From Hirudinaria manillensis (Eukaryota > Annelida > Clitellata > Hirudinida > Hirudinidae): 64,000 bases of DNA. The notes beneath the pieces were generated by a model. The model worked only from the letters and a program-made list of their open reading frames with translations, made no database searches and had not been told where the DNA came from. Location of the stretch: assembly GCA_034509925.1 (NCBI GenBank), contig CM067531.1:93501-157500 (forward strand), written 5' to 3'. The translations under genes were made by a program, and so were the position numbers. Below are positions 37,030-53,398 of this stretch, in pieces. The stretch's first letter is position 1. Every line of letters starts with the position of its first letter.

Positions 37030-40000
37030 TTATGGTAAGAAATCAAAATGCAACAAACTCCGAACGACATAACGTGCAAAGTCATAACATAAGCACGACG
37101 CGACGTCGATCCTCGCCGATCCACTCACGGCACAAAAATCCGGCATCTTCGGACACACGACTGCACCTCTGTGGAGCCAATCGCGACCCAGGACCTCGAC
37201 GGGAATGACTTGCCCGACGTGCAAACATCTGTAAAACTCACCGACCAATTTGACTAAAAGTCCTCGATCGTCGCAGAAATACTGGAATTTAATCGTTAAT
37301 CCGAGGAATAAAAATTTCAATTTTTGAAATATTAGATAAACATTGAAGTTTTTATTTTTATAAATGTGAAAGAACCTCATAACAGCCACTACCCCAACTT
37401 TCAACATGATGCACAGTCTGGCAATATTGGACGGACCACTCCGAAGCGTGCTCGAAGCACATGGAGCGTTCTCCATAATGCTCGGCAAGATAATTTTCTT
37501 CCGATGCTAGGAAAAAAATTGCTCGTAATGGTGACATAAGTTAAAAATGAAAATCATTTTAATTTTCAAATGAATCAAATGAAATAAACAGAAAACGTAT
37601 TCTTTCACGACTTGGCGCAAAAGTGCAAAGATTCAAAGCCGTTGAATACATAATAAGTATGTATTCCTAATAATACATAATAAGTATGTATTCCTAATAA
37701 TACATAATAAGTATGTATTCCTAATAATACATAATAAATATGTATTCCTAATAATACATAATAAGTATGTATTCCTAATAATACATAATAAATATGTATT
37801 CCTAATAATACATAATAAGTATGTATTCCTAACCAGGATTATTGGCACTTATAGAACACCTCGATCCCCTCACTATCACATTTTCTTTTTTCCAATTGAA
37901 CTCCTGTTGATTATTTCGAGCTTCAGTGATTATGATTATGATCGGCGATTGCAATTCGGCATTTATGGTTCGATGATTACCGACTAAACCAAACTAAGTT
38001 CGACAGACCTGAACGTACGGGCAGTAGTCTGCCAGTGCAACCGAACCCCCGTAAAATGACGCTTCCGATCCGGGAACTTCTTGGATTTCCCTAAAATACT
38101 ATAAATAAATTGTAAAAAAAAGTTCAAACATTCAACATAAAAGTATAAATATATGACAAAAAGTTGTTCGAACAATAAACAATCACCTGATATTCGTCGG
38201 GAAGTTGGACTTCGTATGCAACCAAGTTGCAGAGGGCGACGGCCGTGTTGTCCCCATTGCATTCCGTCCGAATCGACTTGCTTTTCACGCGTTCGCAAAA
38301 CGGATGAACGCTTTCGTTTCTAAACACGGAAACGATCGTTTATTGTTCGAACGAGTCACGCGCCGAGACGATTCGAAACGCGTTCTCACCTCGCCTTCCT
38401 CGTCCGCATCCACGAAAAGCAACTTCTTTTGACAAAATCACAACCCAGGTTCTTTCCCCACTCAAAATTTCCTGCCTTTTCATATTTAACCTGATACCAT
38501 CTTGAAAACATAAGATGCATTTACAATTCTCAATTGGCGAACATAAATTAATATGGCGATAAAGCGACATTTCTTTGCCAGGTTTAACTCGGCTCGGACG
38601 CTCGTGCTTTGCGGGCAACCGCTCTCGGCGTCGGAAATCGTTACGCGTCGTGTTTTTGACCGGACCTTTGTGCCACGTCGCGCGATCGAGCGGTCATGTG
38701 ATTGAGCGGTCGTGCGATCGAGCGGTCGTGACCGATGCTTTAGTTCCGTCTGCAGTTCAATACATAACCGCTAAATCTCATTTAACCAAGTGTTGCGAGT
38801 ACCCAGCACTACTTAAATGCCTCGATTATTATTATTATTACCATTATAAAAATCTAAGAAAATAAAATCATGCACAACATCCAAGTATTATGACTACCCT
38901 GTGTCTTCCATGAGAGCTAAAGTGATCCTGGATATCACAAGATTTTGAGTGTAGGTGCCAGTCATCAATTCATTCTGATTTAAGTTAACAACACATTATT
39001 AAATTAAATAACATTTCATTCAAAAGTTTCAAATATCAAATTAAATAAAATAACACAAACGATCGACTGCACGACTCGAAAGCAAAACTCGACGAAACCT
39101 CGAAGATCCGTTTTTCCCAATGAGTCAAGGACGTCCCCGTCATGCCCTGATCCTCCAACTCTGCGCCTTCGATCGTGTCGCAGTCGAAATGACTCCGAAC
39201 CTCCCTCTGAGATAAAAAGAATCGAATTTGGATCCGAGTTCGGATCGGCACGTGCCTTCGCTAACCACTACGGCCGGGGTCACGACCACGTTGAGCGTTT
39301 TGTTGATTTTTCCGTTCCTCACCTCCCAGTCGGGTCTAAATATCTTTCTCACCACCTTTTCGCTCCACTGGTATCTCCTGTTTCTTAAAAAAATGATTGG
39401 TGACAAATGCAGAAGCATGGTGCTAATCATTTTGATGATCTATAACAACAAATCATAACCTTTTTATCAAAATTACAATAAAACTTCTTCATTACCTGAG
39501 TGAACAAAATATTGTAAAGTGAGTCATCGTACTTGTGGTCATAAGGTGGCTTGTTGCTGGCAGGGGATCTCGGAGTGAGGGGATCGCCCTTCTTGCTTCG
39601 ATAAAATGCAAACAAGCCCGAAGAAAAACCCTGCAAAAAAATTTTGAAATTCAAAACAAGATCTTAACAAAATTAACATCGAGATTGTTTGTAATACCAA
39701 TGCATGAAGAATTTCATGCTTGATCGTGAAGTGCATTTGATGCTCGTCGAATAATTTTGTAGAAATGCCCTCGGGACACAAGTTCACGTAGCCCGCCACG
39801 GGTCTGCAAAGAAAATGCAGAAGTTTATTTAAAATAAAACATTAATTGAATCGATGCAGTGTGATTCCAAGCATTTCCAATTACCTGTCTAGAACATTCT
39901 CCAATCGACAATAAGCAGCATAGGCCACCGTGCTTTCAATTTTACATCGAGGCAAAGAAAGTGAAGAAACATATAAAATGAAATCTGCATTTTCTATTCC

Positions 40001-40892
40001 TTTCCCCGATTCACCAACGGTTTCGAAATCTCCAAATTTATCAATGTGCCTGCAAGCCTTTATGGAGACACTATTATGGCCACTTATTGGCAAAGAACTT
40101 TCAACACAAATTTCTACCAACATCCAAATGATCGTCAGGAACCCTAACATCTCCGCAAAATGTATTTTCAGAACATCCATCGACACAATACGGTCTGGAA
40201 TCGTTATCTTTGTATCTGACCTTCTCGGAAACACATTGCCTGGAAAAACACCAAATCGTTCCATTAAGTATTCAAAAGATTTGTGAAAAGCTACCTGAGT
40301 ATTTTTATGTTCGAATGGACATTCTTAACACTTAATGTTTCCTCCCAGAAAGTGATGGCTTTTGGAAGAAGTCGATTCTACCGTTCGGGATAAACAAAAA
40401 CCAAATCAAGTCAAAAGCATTTTGGGAAATAAATAATTTAACCTTTATAAAATCTCTCTTCTCTGCAGATAAATCAAAAAGGCTTTTGTCATAGGAGAGA
40501 TGTATTTTAAAATTTGTATAAAGACTTCTTTTGTGCACTGAACGTTTTGGTTTAAGATAAACGAAGTGAGAAAACTGTAAAAGAGAATTAGATAGTTGTA
40601 GCCATAGTTGCAAAGTAATCACTTATTACAAAAATCACATAAGTCAACTGGTTTTGGATAAGTGCAGTTCCGCTCTATCGTTCAAAATTTTGTTATTGGA
40701 ATATATGTGAAAAAGAAAAAATATTTTTATGATACACTTTAAAGTGTCCCTTATAGTAAAAGTGTTTAATGTCAATTTCACACTTGCATGTGTAATATCT
40801 GGGACGTGGTAGCAACTGTTACAAAACATCAGAGTTGTCACACCAATTACAGCCCATTCCAACAACCACTTGCAAAAACACACAAGTTCCAT
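37030..40892 (-). CDS. LMLN: Leishmanolysin-like metalloprotease (invadolysin, peptidase family M8)
   Basis: Zinc metalloprotease of the secretory pathway and cell surface, linked in flies to mitosis and cell migration. Exon 1 (40892-40782) starts [15 protein letters not shown], a signal peptide. Following exons include 40574-40443, 40377-40295, 40239 to about 40125 and, after smaller introns, one near 39700-39800 with KHEILHALG, the HExxH zinc site. [10 protein letters not shown] follows at about 39600. About 39080-39400 gives [33 protein letters not shown] and the probable third zinc histidine. 38980-38901 gives [11 protein letters not shown] and [10 protein letters not shown], then WYQVNYEKA and [54 protein letters not shown] with SWGSGCYEV, and a Cys-rich end (about 37130-37280) complete the family order. 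All M8 landmarks are present, so the enzyme looks intact. Exact borders of a few exons are approximate. Confidence 0.9.
37647..37832. repeat. 27-bp tandem repeat, about 7 copies, in an LMLN intron
   Basis: Unit TACATAATAAGTATGTATTC plus CTAATAA, repeated nearly perfectly about seven times; two copies have A for G at the eleventh base. It lies between the exons at about 37400-37490 and 37990-38100. On the minus strand it happens to be open and gives a nine-residue protein repeat, but it is intronic. Confidence 0.95.
38683..38730. repeat. Three short copies of a GATCGAGCGGTCGTG motif
   Basis: GATCGAGCGGTCATGT, GATTGAGCGGTCGTGC and GATCGAGCGGTCGTGA lie in tandem, in an intron of the LMLN gene. 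The unit is CpG-rich against an AT-rich background. Confidence 0.7.
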
Positions 40893-41693
40893 TATCTAAC
40901 GCATCCCCCTCGACTTTCAAGCGGAAGTCAATCGCTTCCCACTATAAACAAATATCTTGAAGGTCTGGGAAATTCACTGCTTCCACTAGAAATGTTTTTC
41001 ATAAATTAATTAGCAAACTTGAAATATTTTGAACCGATTGAAAATTGCAAAATATCACTATTAAGAACTTTAACTTAAGAGTCGGAGATTTATAAATTTC
41101 CTTGTAACAGTCATGGTTCACTCAGAAATTGACCATCCAACTCTCATTTCATAAGCTTCATCCATGTTAGTGGAGAAGTGACTTACAAGAATCAGCTCTT
41201 GGAAAAATTTTTCCAGGTCATGATTTTCCAGGGTTAGGATGGGGCTCAGGCGGGCTTATGTCTACCTGATTCGGGGGGAAGTGGGAATTTTATTGTATTA
41301 AATACCAATATTAAGAGGGTCATCCATAAAAGACTTCAGCAAGAAATTAACCCTTCCCTCTTCTTTTGTCTACATCGCTTAATCAAATTTCTTTTATCGC
41401 ATGAGAATGTCAATAAGATGTAACTACAGTTTGAGTGCGCAATTTTGTTTGTCTAGATTTGCAACAACATTTGTAGGCGAGACAGGATCTATTTAAGGTC
41501 GGAAAACTAAATAAAACGCGAAAATAACTGCGACATAATTGTCAGTGCATTCGATTGTACTCTATTAGTACTGTTATAGGTTTGTAAGCCAAAGTTGTAC
41601 CCTGGAGATCTACAACTTCCACGACATTTTAGATTACCAAAGTAACGCGCAAGTTACTTGAAAACGATAAAGTTAAAACTCTAGACGATATCA
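40893..41693. other. Spacer between LMLN start and methyltransferase end
   Basis: About 800 bp, AT-rich, holding the LMLN promoter and the 3' UTR of the methyltransferase. No further coding frame seen. Confidence 0.5.
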
Positions 41694-43012
41694 TTATATC
41701 CAGCTTAAGCACGAATGAAACTCGGCATTGAAGAGTGTGACTGTGAATTTCTTGATTGAACTGCAGTTGGTCACTCGCTTCAGAGGCAGCTTCCAAACGC
41801 CGATAATCTCTTCCAAGTAACCAGGTGGTCCATCCCGGGATACGCAGATCGGAGGAACCAGAGAAAAGGGTGGAATTTCGAGGTTCAATTTCCTCGCTCT
41901 TCCTGGGGCACCATAATTAAGATCTGGATTCGAAGGCATCTTGGAAAATGTTGTCGTCACGAGGAAACCGTTAGAATTATTCGAGAAAACGCTCAATATT
42001 CTGAAATATTAAATACATCTTTACTTCGAATTTACCTTACGACTTACCATGAACCTTTCGTTCATGCATTTCACATGAATCTATCTTTAGATAGCAGTTA
42101 ATGCTAATTAATATTTAACAGATAATACTAATAGCTATTGAAATAATTGTGTTTAGACTTGTAAAAATAACGAGTAATATAAAATTGTTACTTACCTCAT
42201 GGCATCACGTGTGGTTAGATGTTGGAGCATCATGCGACAAATAATAATATCGTAATTGTCCAACTTCTGAGCCACGGCAACGTCCTGATTCACAAAGTTC
42301 CAATATCTATACGGATACTTTTTCTTGTGATGTTCTATCAGTTCAGGTACAATGTCCATCCCGGTATAATCGACATCATCCCTGTTGGAAAGGAATCTGC
42401 TCATCCAGGCAAAGTCACCACATGGTACATCCAGAATCTTTACTCTCGACTCACTCCCCTTTACCATTTTGATGTCGTTAATAACTTTGTGCAAGACGCC
42501 CATGATTTCCTGAGCAAAATGCAATGTCGAACCAGGCCCTTTTTCAGCAGTAACAAGACAAGAATTTTTGTATTATTACTTGGTTGTAAACGGATTTTCC
42601 TATTTATTTTTTCCTAATCTATTTAAGGACAAATATTAGAAAAAAAATTACCCGAGGCACTAAGAGCTTCCTTTTCGTCTGAAAATTTTCCCCAAGCTCT
42701 GTTTTTGAAGACATTTTGGAAAGATTGAACTCGTCCTGTTGGCGATTCAGTTACCCCGGCATAGCTTGGAATGAACTCTTCAATTTCGATCACGTTTGAA
42801 ACATTTCCAAGCGTCATTTCGCTGACACAGTGTCTTACACGACCATCTGGTTTAAGGATCAATGGGAAATCTCGACTCCCTTCCATCAACAATTTTCCAA
42901 GTTTGTCGACCACATCGTGCCGGCAAACAAAAATGTTCAACACCAACGTCAACCCACAGATGAGGGCTATTGATATTATCCTCCTGTCGGAAAACGGATT
43001 TATCAATCTCAT
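41694..43012 (-). CDS. Membrane-anchored SAM-dependent class I methyltransferase
   Basis: Three exons, 43012-42652, 42538-42196 and 42000-41694, sum to 1011 nt or 336 aa in frame. The N-terminus (MRLINPFSDRR) is followed by one hydrophobic helix (IISIALICGLTLVLNIFVC), giving a type II membrane protein, likely in the Golgi or ER lumen. The catalytic domain has SGPGSTLHFAQEIMGVL, motif I VKILDVPCGDFAWM (SAM binding), YTGMDIVPELIEHH (acidic ribose-binding strand), VNQDVAVAQKL, and DIIICRMMLQHL (motif IV region). Residues about 230-336 form a substrate-binding end with PPGYLEEIIGVWKLPL. The substrate cannot be told; similar proteins occur in various invertebrates as far as I recall. An upstream TTG-initiated extension is open but has no ATG, so 43012 is chosen as start. 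Confidence 0.82.
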
Positions 43013-43749
43013 GTGGAACAGCAATTGCTTACTATCGGCGTTCAAAGTATAGTTCAATACTATTGCGGCAACTCTATTCGCACACCAAGAAACGCGAAAC
43101 AACAATGGAGGAAGGGGCGGGGCCAAAAAACATTAAAACAATAATTCGAACTATTTTAACAGAACAAGTTTTTAAACATAAAAACTCAACAAATACAACT
43201 ACAAATACTCAACTTTAAGCGATTTGCTTTGCTTGGGTTTGGTTTTCATTCTTAAGCTGCTGTTCTGCTGCTTTCTTTGGGCAGCAGTGGACAATAGCTT
43301 TTTTTAACCCCAAATAGAAGACGTCTTATACTGTTTGTCTTTCTCGATGTTTTTATGTTAAATTGCACCTTGAAAATCATTTGAAAGAGTGATCATATTA
43401 AGTAACAATCGCAAAATCAGTCAAAAAAAAAACTTGGGCAACCCAACAGCTGAGCAGAAATATCGACAAATGCGACTAGCCCAGATGGCAAGGGTGCAAA
43501 CGTAGTGGTAACTAAGAAACAATAATTTTGTGCAAACGTAGCGAGTCCAACGGCAGACGCGAGCTTCTCACCTGTTCTTTTGAATGCGTTAAATCCAATA
43601 AAACTGGGTCCATGAAAATTTCATTCACTTAGAATTTTAACTCTTAATCGCAACCTAGTGATCCGACTGCCTCATATCTAACAAGTATTTGAGGTAGAAC
43701 TCGCAATTCATGGTTGTTTATAAAGCTTAAAGTTGTTTTAGAGCACGAG

Positions 43750-43870
43750 TTCATCAATCACATGTGAAACAACGATTGCTTACTAAATACTTTTAACATT
43801 AAAAATGCTACCACAGTAACAATAGCCGAATTTATTCAACCACGTTGTGGCCCACACCAATCTCGAAACG
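43750..43870 (-). pseudogene. Degenerate partial copy of the methyltransferase 5' end
   Basis: 43750-43785 matches 42999-43034 at about 31 of 36 positions, covering the methyltransferase start codon and the sequence before it. A weaker match follows toward 43870 (shared CACACCAA and CGAAAC segments). In the copy the ATG is followed at once by TGA, and the next codons drift, so it cannot encode the protein. I read it as a decayed tandem duplicate of promoter plus first codons. Confidence 0.5.
43783..43823. repeat. 41-bp direct repeat, copy A
   Basis: CTAAATACTTTTAACATTAA and the following 21 bases recur at 44157-44197 with about two differences. Confidence 0.85.
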
Positions 43871-44156
43871 TCGGCAAAATCAGAATTTAAAGTACGTGAA
43901 GCTAACTAAACCCTAAACCTATTTCCAATTGGAGTCACTAATCTAAGAGTTAGAAAGAACTTCATTACAGCATCCAGGAAGTTCAAAGTTAAGAAGGAGC
44001 AAGTTTCCAGAATTTGTACATGCTGGACATTATTTCTGTCATAGGAACTCATAAACAAAGTATTACAATTAAATGTTTGTCATCACAAAATAATAACAGG
44101 AATTGATTTACAATCAGATTCAAAGACCGACCGAGCCACATTAAAAGTACATTAAC

Positions 44157-44197
44157 CTAAATACTTTTAACATTAAACATGCTACCACAGTTACAAT
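44157..44197. repeat. 41-bp direct repeat, copy B
   Basis: Second copy of the 43783-43823 element, 374 bp away in the same orientation, just past the ATP6V1A 3' end. Confidence 0.85.
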
Positions 44198-44235
44198 CCA
44201 GAAGTGGCGTGGATACAATTTCATTAACGTAACCA

Positions 44236-44241
44236 TTTATT
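44236..44241 (-). terminator. Candidate polyadenylation signal, ATP6V1A
   Basis: TTTATT on the plus strand reads AATAAA on the minus strand about 7 nt after the stop codon (44250-44248). It would give an unusually short 3' UTR, so another signal further on may be the one used. Confidence 0.3.
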
Positions 44242-44247
44242 AAAAAT

Positions 44248-48109
<3,862 letters not shown>

Positions 48110-48956
48110 GATTAATATGTGACCTTTGACAACTTATTTATCTACAAAAATATAATTTCAAATGTCTACAAAAAATAAGCATAAGAGAATCTTCAATAGG
48201 AAAATTATGGCACAAGTCTTGAGAGGAAAATAAGTAAATATATTATGGAAAGACTATGCTATTATTTTGCAGAAAAAGTTCAATTTGCCTATTGACAGCC
48301 AAATTAAATTTAATACAATCCGAAAAGCTCATTATTTCATGCCTCAATGGCAAATGCGGTAGTGGTAAAAAAAATAAAAACCTATAATCAATCCCAACAA
48401 ATAATCAAAAATCTTGTCAAACGTTTGAGCAAAGCTAGCTAAAATAGCAGCCTTTTCAAGCTCGGTTAAATCCGGAGTTCAACCGGACATAAACCGCTCA
48501 GCTTGAATTTTGCTGGCGAGTTCCACCAAATCTACAGGGTGCAAACACATCTGCGAGAATGTACCAGTTAATTAACATTTTTTAAACATTACCTCTTTGA
48601 CCAAATTTGAAACCAACTCAGCGCAGAGGAACTTAAAAACTAAAAACAGAGGAGAGACCCTATATTCGAACAAGATATGACCGGCTATTGCTGGTCATTT
48701 GACACAAAACCTGAGACCGACATAATAAGCGGTGTGACGTCGAGCAAAACTTTTACAAAAATTAATTTTTTCTTCAAAAACAATTCACGATTTTTAAAAC
48801 CATATTTTTAAATTACAAATTATCTAAGAAGTCAACATTTCACATTGGAACGCCCCAACATTTGCACCTCAACCCGAACAAAGCTCGATCTCCGGCTAAA
48901 ACCACAAACTAAAATGACTAGTTTCTTTGTCAAGAAAACTCTAACAAATTATATTT
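48110..48956. other. Spacer between ATP6V1A start and HAUS5 end, with an unexplained open frame
   Basis: Expected to hold the ATP6V1A promoter and leader. On the minus strand from about 48700 to 48360 a splice-consistent frame looks coding-like (see findings), but no gene can be named. Confidence 0.4.
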
Positions 48957-51900
48957 TCAAGTTAAGGCATGGCGGCGCAATTTAGATGCAGCAACTTTCC
49001 ACTCCCCCAACCACTCTTGAAAGCCTCTATTGTCGATTTTAACCCAGGGTACCACAAATGGTCCAGGTTGCGTCCACCAATCAGAGATAATGTGTTTCAT
49101 CCTAGAACTTTGTTCAATAACTCTCTTGACATTCATTAGTCTCTGCTGAAGTGTGGAAGAATATTCCTCGATGTGCATTCTCTCCATATGTTTTAATTTT
49201 TGATCTAATTCTAAAATAAAATCGAGTAATGAAATCATACAGTAATGACTATTTTTAACTTTTGAATCATAAGCAAACCTCTTAATTCATCAGCAATTAT
49301 TTTTGAAAGGCTGAAATCCCTATGATTATTCTGTTTAGTTTGCTTTGAGGCCAAGATATTCGATGCTAACAATGAAACATGTGGGAGCAACTCATCTAAA
49401 GACTAAAAATAAAAATAGAATGGAATAATTTGGGGAAGTGATATGGTTGAAGAATTCTCACCAAATATGCTGGGAATTTTAAAGCTTCTATTATTTCCAT
49501 CAAGAGTGTGTTGTAAGGCCAGGATTCATTTCCAGCTAACCAGTGAATATTGACCTGCACTTTGTTTGAGAGGCTATAGGCAAGATTATAGTAAAACAAT
49601 ATCTGATGATCAAAATTAAGTTTCTTCATTTTTTAACATTTAACTTACAATTCGATGTTCTGCAGACCAATATTCGAAAATATATTTATTTCCCTCAAAT
49701 ACAACTGACTTGATCCATAAACTAGTACATGGAATTTTTTCTTTTGACCAATCAGGTTGTCTAAGACATATCGAGTAGCCTTGAAAAGTTCAAAATAACT
49801 ATATTATTCTAGCAATGAATTTCTCAAGTCATGAAGGAATGATTCAAAACCTTAACTTGTTGTTCCTTTGTCTTTGAATGAAACATGGCAGTTTCTTTTA
49901 TAAGGCAATAAATCATTTTCTGGTTGGCTCCCTGTGAATAAGTAATTGAATCCATCATCAGACCATAAAATCAAAAATAATATTGTCTTGAATGTAAATG
50001 TAATTTATGACATAAAGATGCATCTCACCATAATGTCTTCAAAATTTGCCATATCCGAATATCCTCTCTCAAGTCTGTCATTCTCTCTTTTTAATAATTC
50101 TATTCTCTTCTCGAGTTTATCTGATTGTTCCTCCAGTTCATTAAGAATCATTTTTGCAAGATTCACACCTTTTGTGACCCCATAAAGAGACCTATAAATG
50201 ATTTGGTGATGAATAAAATAAGTTGAAAATGGTTAAGATATTGATCTTGTCATTGTCAAGAGAATGATGAAATAACTGAAAGACATCGTGCCTAGCAAGC
50301 AAGAAGTTCTCTCCAGAAAATTCCTGCTTCAGGAATCCAAGCACTGAACGTTCAATCCTGGAATTCTGTATCTCGAATGACTGCGAAACATTCAGAGACT
50401 TTTCAGCCTCTAAGTTTAGTTCCAACATCTTTATCTTACAAGTCTGTTCAGAAAAGCGTGCGATATTTGGTAAACAAGTTTAAGAAGTCGTGCCGAGACG
50501 AGTTTCTTACCCGAAGCAGGCCGTCAAAAGTTCCCGATGAAGATAAATTTTTTTTATTTGCGTTCAAACCCAAGTTTGCCATTTTTAGCTTGTGATTTGA
50601 TTGATCAATCATCTTAATCAACGATGACATGATTTCATCTGCTGTGTGGTTATTGATAATTTCCAAGATAGAACTAGTAATGCCTTCCAAAATTGTTGAC
50701 CTGTAAAAATTATTGTTATGGATTTAAATGTTTGATCTGATGGATTCTTATTCTAGCATAACATTCCTATAAAATTCATTTAGCTTGTCAATCAATTTAG
50801 AGCTGACTGACCTATCAAAACAGTCTTTTGAATGTTGCACTTTGTGATTGAGAATCTTTAGCTGTATTAATTTTTCTAATGCGTCACAACACTTCCTGAT
50901 ATCGACCTGATTCAAAGACGTTTAATTTTAAAATCGGCATATTTGGTAACTACTTTCAAGAAATTATGAAACTCAATGTTGAGATGTAAACCCAAAGAGA
51001 AAACAATCAGAAAACATTCAAGCAAAAGTAAGTCAAGCAGTGGGCAAACATAAAGAAAGGAGTCCTGGAGAAACCTGAAGGTCAGAGCAACACATGCTGA
51101 TGCAAAGAAAAAAGCACCAAAGAGGTCATCGGGATCTATTAAGTCACACCTAAGATGACCATGCAGTGCTGGAATTACCAAAATTTGATGCATTTTAAAC
51201 AAAACATGGAAAAACAGAGGATGATTTTTTTTCAGAATTTGCATATTTAGTTGAATCATCGAAGCACTTACAAAGCATTCGCTCTCTGTTGTCTTGGACG
51301 ATTGGCCATCACAAAGAGACAGCATTAGTAATGGAGCATTTGCTGAATTTCTACTCGTAAAAAAATATAAAATATATAAAACATATAATTTAATATAATA
51401 CAAGCAGCACATGAATGATATGAAAAACTTCATATTTTATACCTTTTAATGCAATACAATAAGTGGCCTTTTTGAACAAGCATGGAAACCAATTCATTCA
51501 CTCTACTCTCTTTGTCCTTAATTTCATTACTAAACTTCTCCACTAATCGTTTTGAATGTGATTTATATATCAATGCTGCTTTATCTCTCCTCTGACCATG
51601 TTCTGTTGGAAAACGAGTAGAATAAAATATAATAATTCCGAATGTAACGAGCCCAAAAGTAAGAACCATTCGTGTATAAGTCATTTCTCAGCCTTGCAAG
51701 ATCATTCTCAACTAATCCCACTGATTCTTCCTCAGAATTCAGTTCTTTTAACAGTTCTTCCCTCCTTTGGAGAAGACTTCTCAAGTTGTCATTGGGTTCG
51801 TCGGATACTTCATCAAAATTGATCTTTGATCTGATGTGGCTTGTTTGTTTACAGATAAAAGTAACAATGACAAATATAACAATATTACATACATAAAAAT

Positions 51901-52736
51901 AATCTTACAATAGTCATTGCTATTATTAAACATTATTATTAATATTATTATTCTATAAATTATGTAATTATTATCATGCTGGAAAACTGTTTATAAGTGA
52001 AATAGCTTGAAACTAACAATAAATTTCCCCTAATCTGTTTGACATCTCTGAAATTAAAATTGTCAGTTATTAGTGGATATAATGTCCAGCAGAACAAATA
52101 TCATCTCTAACCCAGCAAGTCTGATATGAGACGTGATGTATTTCCATACCTCTCTAAACTGTCCCATGCATATCCTGAAAGTAGAAAAACTTAAAATCTA
52201 AAACCTATGAATCAGAGACTTTTTGCACATGTCAACAGTTGGTTTAATTATGTATTTGCAAGCCAGCCTACTCTGCCAGGGAATAACCTCACAAATGGCA
52301 GATAGATTAAGAATTTTCTTGATGTCCAATTAGGATATGTAAGGCACGCAAAAGATCAGCTAGGTATGATTGCTATTTATTTTATATTTCTTTAAGTAGT
52401 TCATTGAGGTGCTTGAATGACAATTTGATATGCTATATCTAGGCCTTAACAACTACATAGTTAATAACTAACATAATGTATTGATAATATACAGCTTTTT
52501 ATTAAAATCACTTTGAATTATTAGCATGCCTTATTAATGACTCCAAAGCCATGCAATGGTTCAGTGTTTTGCAGATTAAAGAAATTAAGAGATATTTGTA
52601 TTTGACCTAACCTCCTCAAGTCTTCTTGTGATGGGCATTTTTTAGATTTGCCATAACCTTTAAATGTCATAATTTCAGAGGCCCATTTATGTAAATTTTC
52701 TGCCAAAACCTCGGGCGGTTCTATCTTTTCACCCAT
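48957..52736 (-). CDS. HAUS5: HAUS augmin-like complex subunit 5
   Basis: Subunit of the eight-member augmin complex, which recruits gamma-tubulin to spindle microtubules to nucleate branches. The start at 52736 gives MGEKIEPPEVLAENLHKW. Exon 1 ends at 52612, and the next minus-strand exons (about 52175-52115, then about 52060-52010) read ICMGQFREVWKYITSHIRLAG and DVKQIRGNLL, matching the vertebrate N-terminal block with its IWAYI and VKKIRGNLLW motifs. Many short exons between 51800 and 49250 encode a long coiled-coil protein rich in Leu, Lys and Glu. The last exon (49238-48957) ends SDWWTQPGPFVVPW and LGEWKVAASKLRRHALT, equivalent to the WWEQPGQ end of HAUS5. Middle exons diverge strongly and their borders are approximate. 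The assignment rests on both conserved ends. Confidence 0.72.
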
Positions 52737-53398
52737 GTCTTTTATTTGTTTACTCAACAATTCGGTTCCAAACTTTGCACTTTTATACTACTGATGCCTA
52801 GGTAACAAACTAAAAGTTAGTAATGCAATATTAAGGGTGGCTTATACGAGTTTACCAAGCATCTGTCATAAAGTAGCTTTAATAATTATCCAAGCCAATT
52901 TTTTTCAATATATAACGAAATGGAAATCGAAACATCGTTACGAATGATAATCAAATTTACCTCCTGATTTATTCAAAGTTTTATAAATAAGAAAACAATA
53001 AAAGTGAAATTGACTCAAATTCTTCACAAAAACAATTTGTTAACATAAATATTTTTAAATTAATCTGTAATTTGCATATATGCTAAGATCAACTAATTAG
53101 TGCAATTTCTTTTTATACATTTACAACCATGTGCATTAATGTAATTTTGTACACTTGCTTTTAAAAATACAACATAACATTTAAAAATTATCAAAATTTT
53201 GGCCAGTTTTTTTAATTTTTAGGAAGACATCGAAATATAATTTACATATCTACATTCAATATAGACTCAGGGGGTGTACTCGGACCGTCATGAGATTTGT
53301 TTTGAAGTGATATACGGAAGGTATATCTGAGGTGCGAGGTTCTCTTATTGAGAGTTTCATTTTTGTGTGCCGCAATTTTTTGCCTCTGATTGGACATC
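52737..53398. promoter_or_regulatory. Shared promoter region of divergent HAUS5 and SNX3
   Basis: 662 bp between opposing start codons, very AT-rich for most of its length and GC-richer in the last 150 bp before SNX3. Promoters and leaders of both genes are expected here. No core element stands out. Confidence 0.45.

Larger units (their letters stand above)
43013..44247. other. Spacer with degenerate copies of the methyltransferase 5' region
   Basis: Upstream of the methyltransferase and downstream of ATP6V1A on the minus strand. It contains a partial duplication of the methyltransferase start region (43750-43870) and a further 41-bp repeat (43783-43823 and 44157-44197). No intact gene seen. 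Confidence 0.6.

Noticed and set aside
37633-37848. Repeat protein with NTYLLCIIR units
   Set aside because: It is the 27-bp tandem repeat inside an LMLN intron; flanking LMLN exons splice around it.
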